NCBI GenBank assembly: GCA_029863735.1 | Contig: JAOTUT010000110.1 | Span: 1-5,792 of the forward strand | Reading direction: 5' to 3' | Source: Ignavibacteria bacterium | GTDB lineage: Bacteria > Bacteroidota > Ignavibacteria > Ignavibacteriales > Ignavibacteriaceae | DNA: 5,792 nt | Shown: piece after piece, positions 5,291 through 5,792 of the stretch | How positions within the stretch are numbered: the first letter of the stretch is position 1 | Layout of the letters: each line of letters starts with the position of its first letter | Made by a program: the position numbers and the translations under genes | Notes under the pieces: generated by a model | What the model was told of the DNA's origin: nothing | Databases searched by the model: none | What the model saw: only the letters and a program-made list of their open reading frames with translations

Positions 5291-5792
5291 ATGTTAAAAA
5301 AGATTCAGGAGTTATTAGGCAAAGAAGCTGATGAACTCTTTACTTATAAAGCCAAATTTCCAAAAGAGCAGCTAAATCTTCCCGGTCCTGATTTTGTTGA
5401 TAGAATTCATTTGCAATCAGACCGGAGTCCAAACGTTTTAAAAAATCTAAACTGGATCCTTAACAAAGGCAGGCTAGCAGGTACAGGTTATGTTTCAATC
5501 CTTCCTGTTGACCAGGGAATTGAACATTCAGCAGGTGCATCATTTGCACCAAACCCGATTTACTTCGATCCGGAAAATATTGTTAAACTTGCAGTTGAAG
5601 GCGGATGCAATGCCTGTGCATCAACACTTGGTGTACTTGGAATGGTTTCCAGAAAGTATGCTCACAAAATTCCTTTCATACTAAAGCTCAACCACAACGA
5701 ACTTTTAACTTACCCGAATAAATTTGACCAGATAATGTTCGCTGGAGTGGAGCAGGCATTCGATATGGGTGCTGCTGCTGTTGGAGCAACAA
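5291..5792 (+). CDS. fbaB: Class I fructose-bisphosphate aldolase (DhnA/FbaB type), 3'-truncated by the window
   Basis: The first 167 residues are visible and the frame is open to the window end; FbaB proteins are about 350 residues, so roughly half is missing. The enzyme reversibly splits fructose 1,6-bisphosphate into glyceraldehyde 3-phosphate and dihydroxyacetone phosphate through a Schiff-base lysine, in cytoplasmic glycolysis and gluconeogenesis. From memory of E. coli FbaB, the match runs from the N-terminus: [45 protein letters not shown] (residues 60-85), [24 protein letters not shown] (131-137) and [15 protein letters not shown] (153-167). DQGIEH (74-79) corresponds to the active-site strand of this TIM-barrel family. 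The Schiff-base lysine lies beyond the window, so catalytic integrity cannot be confirmed. The gene has its own likely promoter and follows a terminator, so it is probably not cotranscribed with the gene before it. Confidence 0.95.
   Translation, partial: MLKKIQELLGKEADELFTYKAKFPKEQLNLPGPDFVDRIHLQSDRSPNVLKNLNWILNKGRLAGTGYVSILPVDQGIEHSAGASFAPNPIYFDPENIVKLAVEGGCNACASTLGVLGMVSRKYAHKIPFILKLNHNELLTYPNKFDQIMFAGVEQAFDMGAAAVGAT

Noticed and set aside
5490..5684. 64-residue open frame inside the aldolase gene
   Set aside because: It is a different-frame shadow of the aldolase, whose protein matches the family continuously through this stretch.
1..5792. CRISPR array, tRNA/rRNA, insertion sequence, integrase, toxin-antitoxin or defence genes
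   Set aside because: No regularly spaced repeats, cloverleaf-like sequence, transposase motifs or small toxin/antitoxin pairs were found on either strand.

Overview
The window is AT-rich (about two thirds A+T by eye) and looks like ordinary chromosome from the Bacteroidota/Chlorobi/Ignavibacteria group, most likely an Ignavibacteria-like lineage. The main clue is the secreted peptidase at 945-3662. Its C-terminus carries a type IX secretion system (T9SS) type A sorting domain opening with QNYPNPFNPST, a signature very common in that group. A TTG-N20-TAnnTTTG promoter match ahead of the last gene fits the Bacteroidota sigma-factor consensus. The taxonomic call is inference from protein style only.

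Layout. 1-749 (+) is the 3' part of a CPA2/Kef-type cation:proton antiporter or a related TrkA/RCK protein; only the nucleotide-binding regulatory region is visible. 750-944 is a gap with a perfect TATAAT followed at once by overlapping palindromes. 945-3662 (+) encodes a large modular M14 zinc carboxypeptidase exported by Sec and T9SS, with every key catalytic residue present. 3703-4386 (-) is a convergent HAD-superfamily phosphatase of the Gph/PpaX type; the likely intrinsic terminator of the peptidase gene lies inside its last codons. 4387-4705 is a 319-base AT-rich gap without a gene, holding a short perfect palindrome and a nested long-range inverted repeat. 4706-5128 (+) encodes a small acidic, aromatic-rich exported protein of unrecognised family, with a strong Shine-Dalgarno site and a strong terminator. 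5291 to the window end (+) is the first half of a class I (DhnA/FbaB-type) fructose-bisphosphate aldolase.

How the genes relate. There is no evident operon: gene spacing, strand changes and terminators suggest each gene is transcribed on its own. Ion homeostasis, extracellular protein degradation, phosphate-ester housekeeping, an unknown envelope or secreted protein and central glycolysis/gluconeogenesis sit side by side without an obvious shared pathway. I see no mobile element, CRISPR array, tRNA, rRNA, phage gene or defence cassette. I do not find a convincing new multi-gene system. The most open items are the unknown exported protein with its structured upstream region and the terminator embedded in coding sequence.
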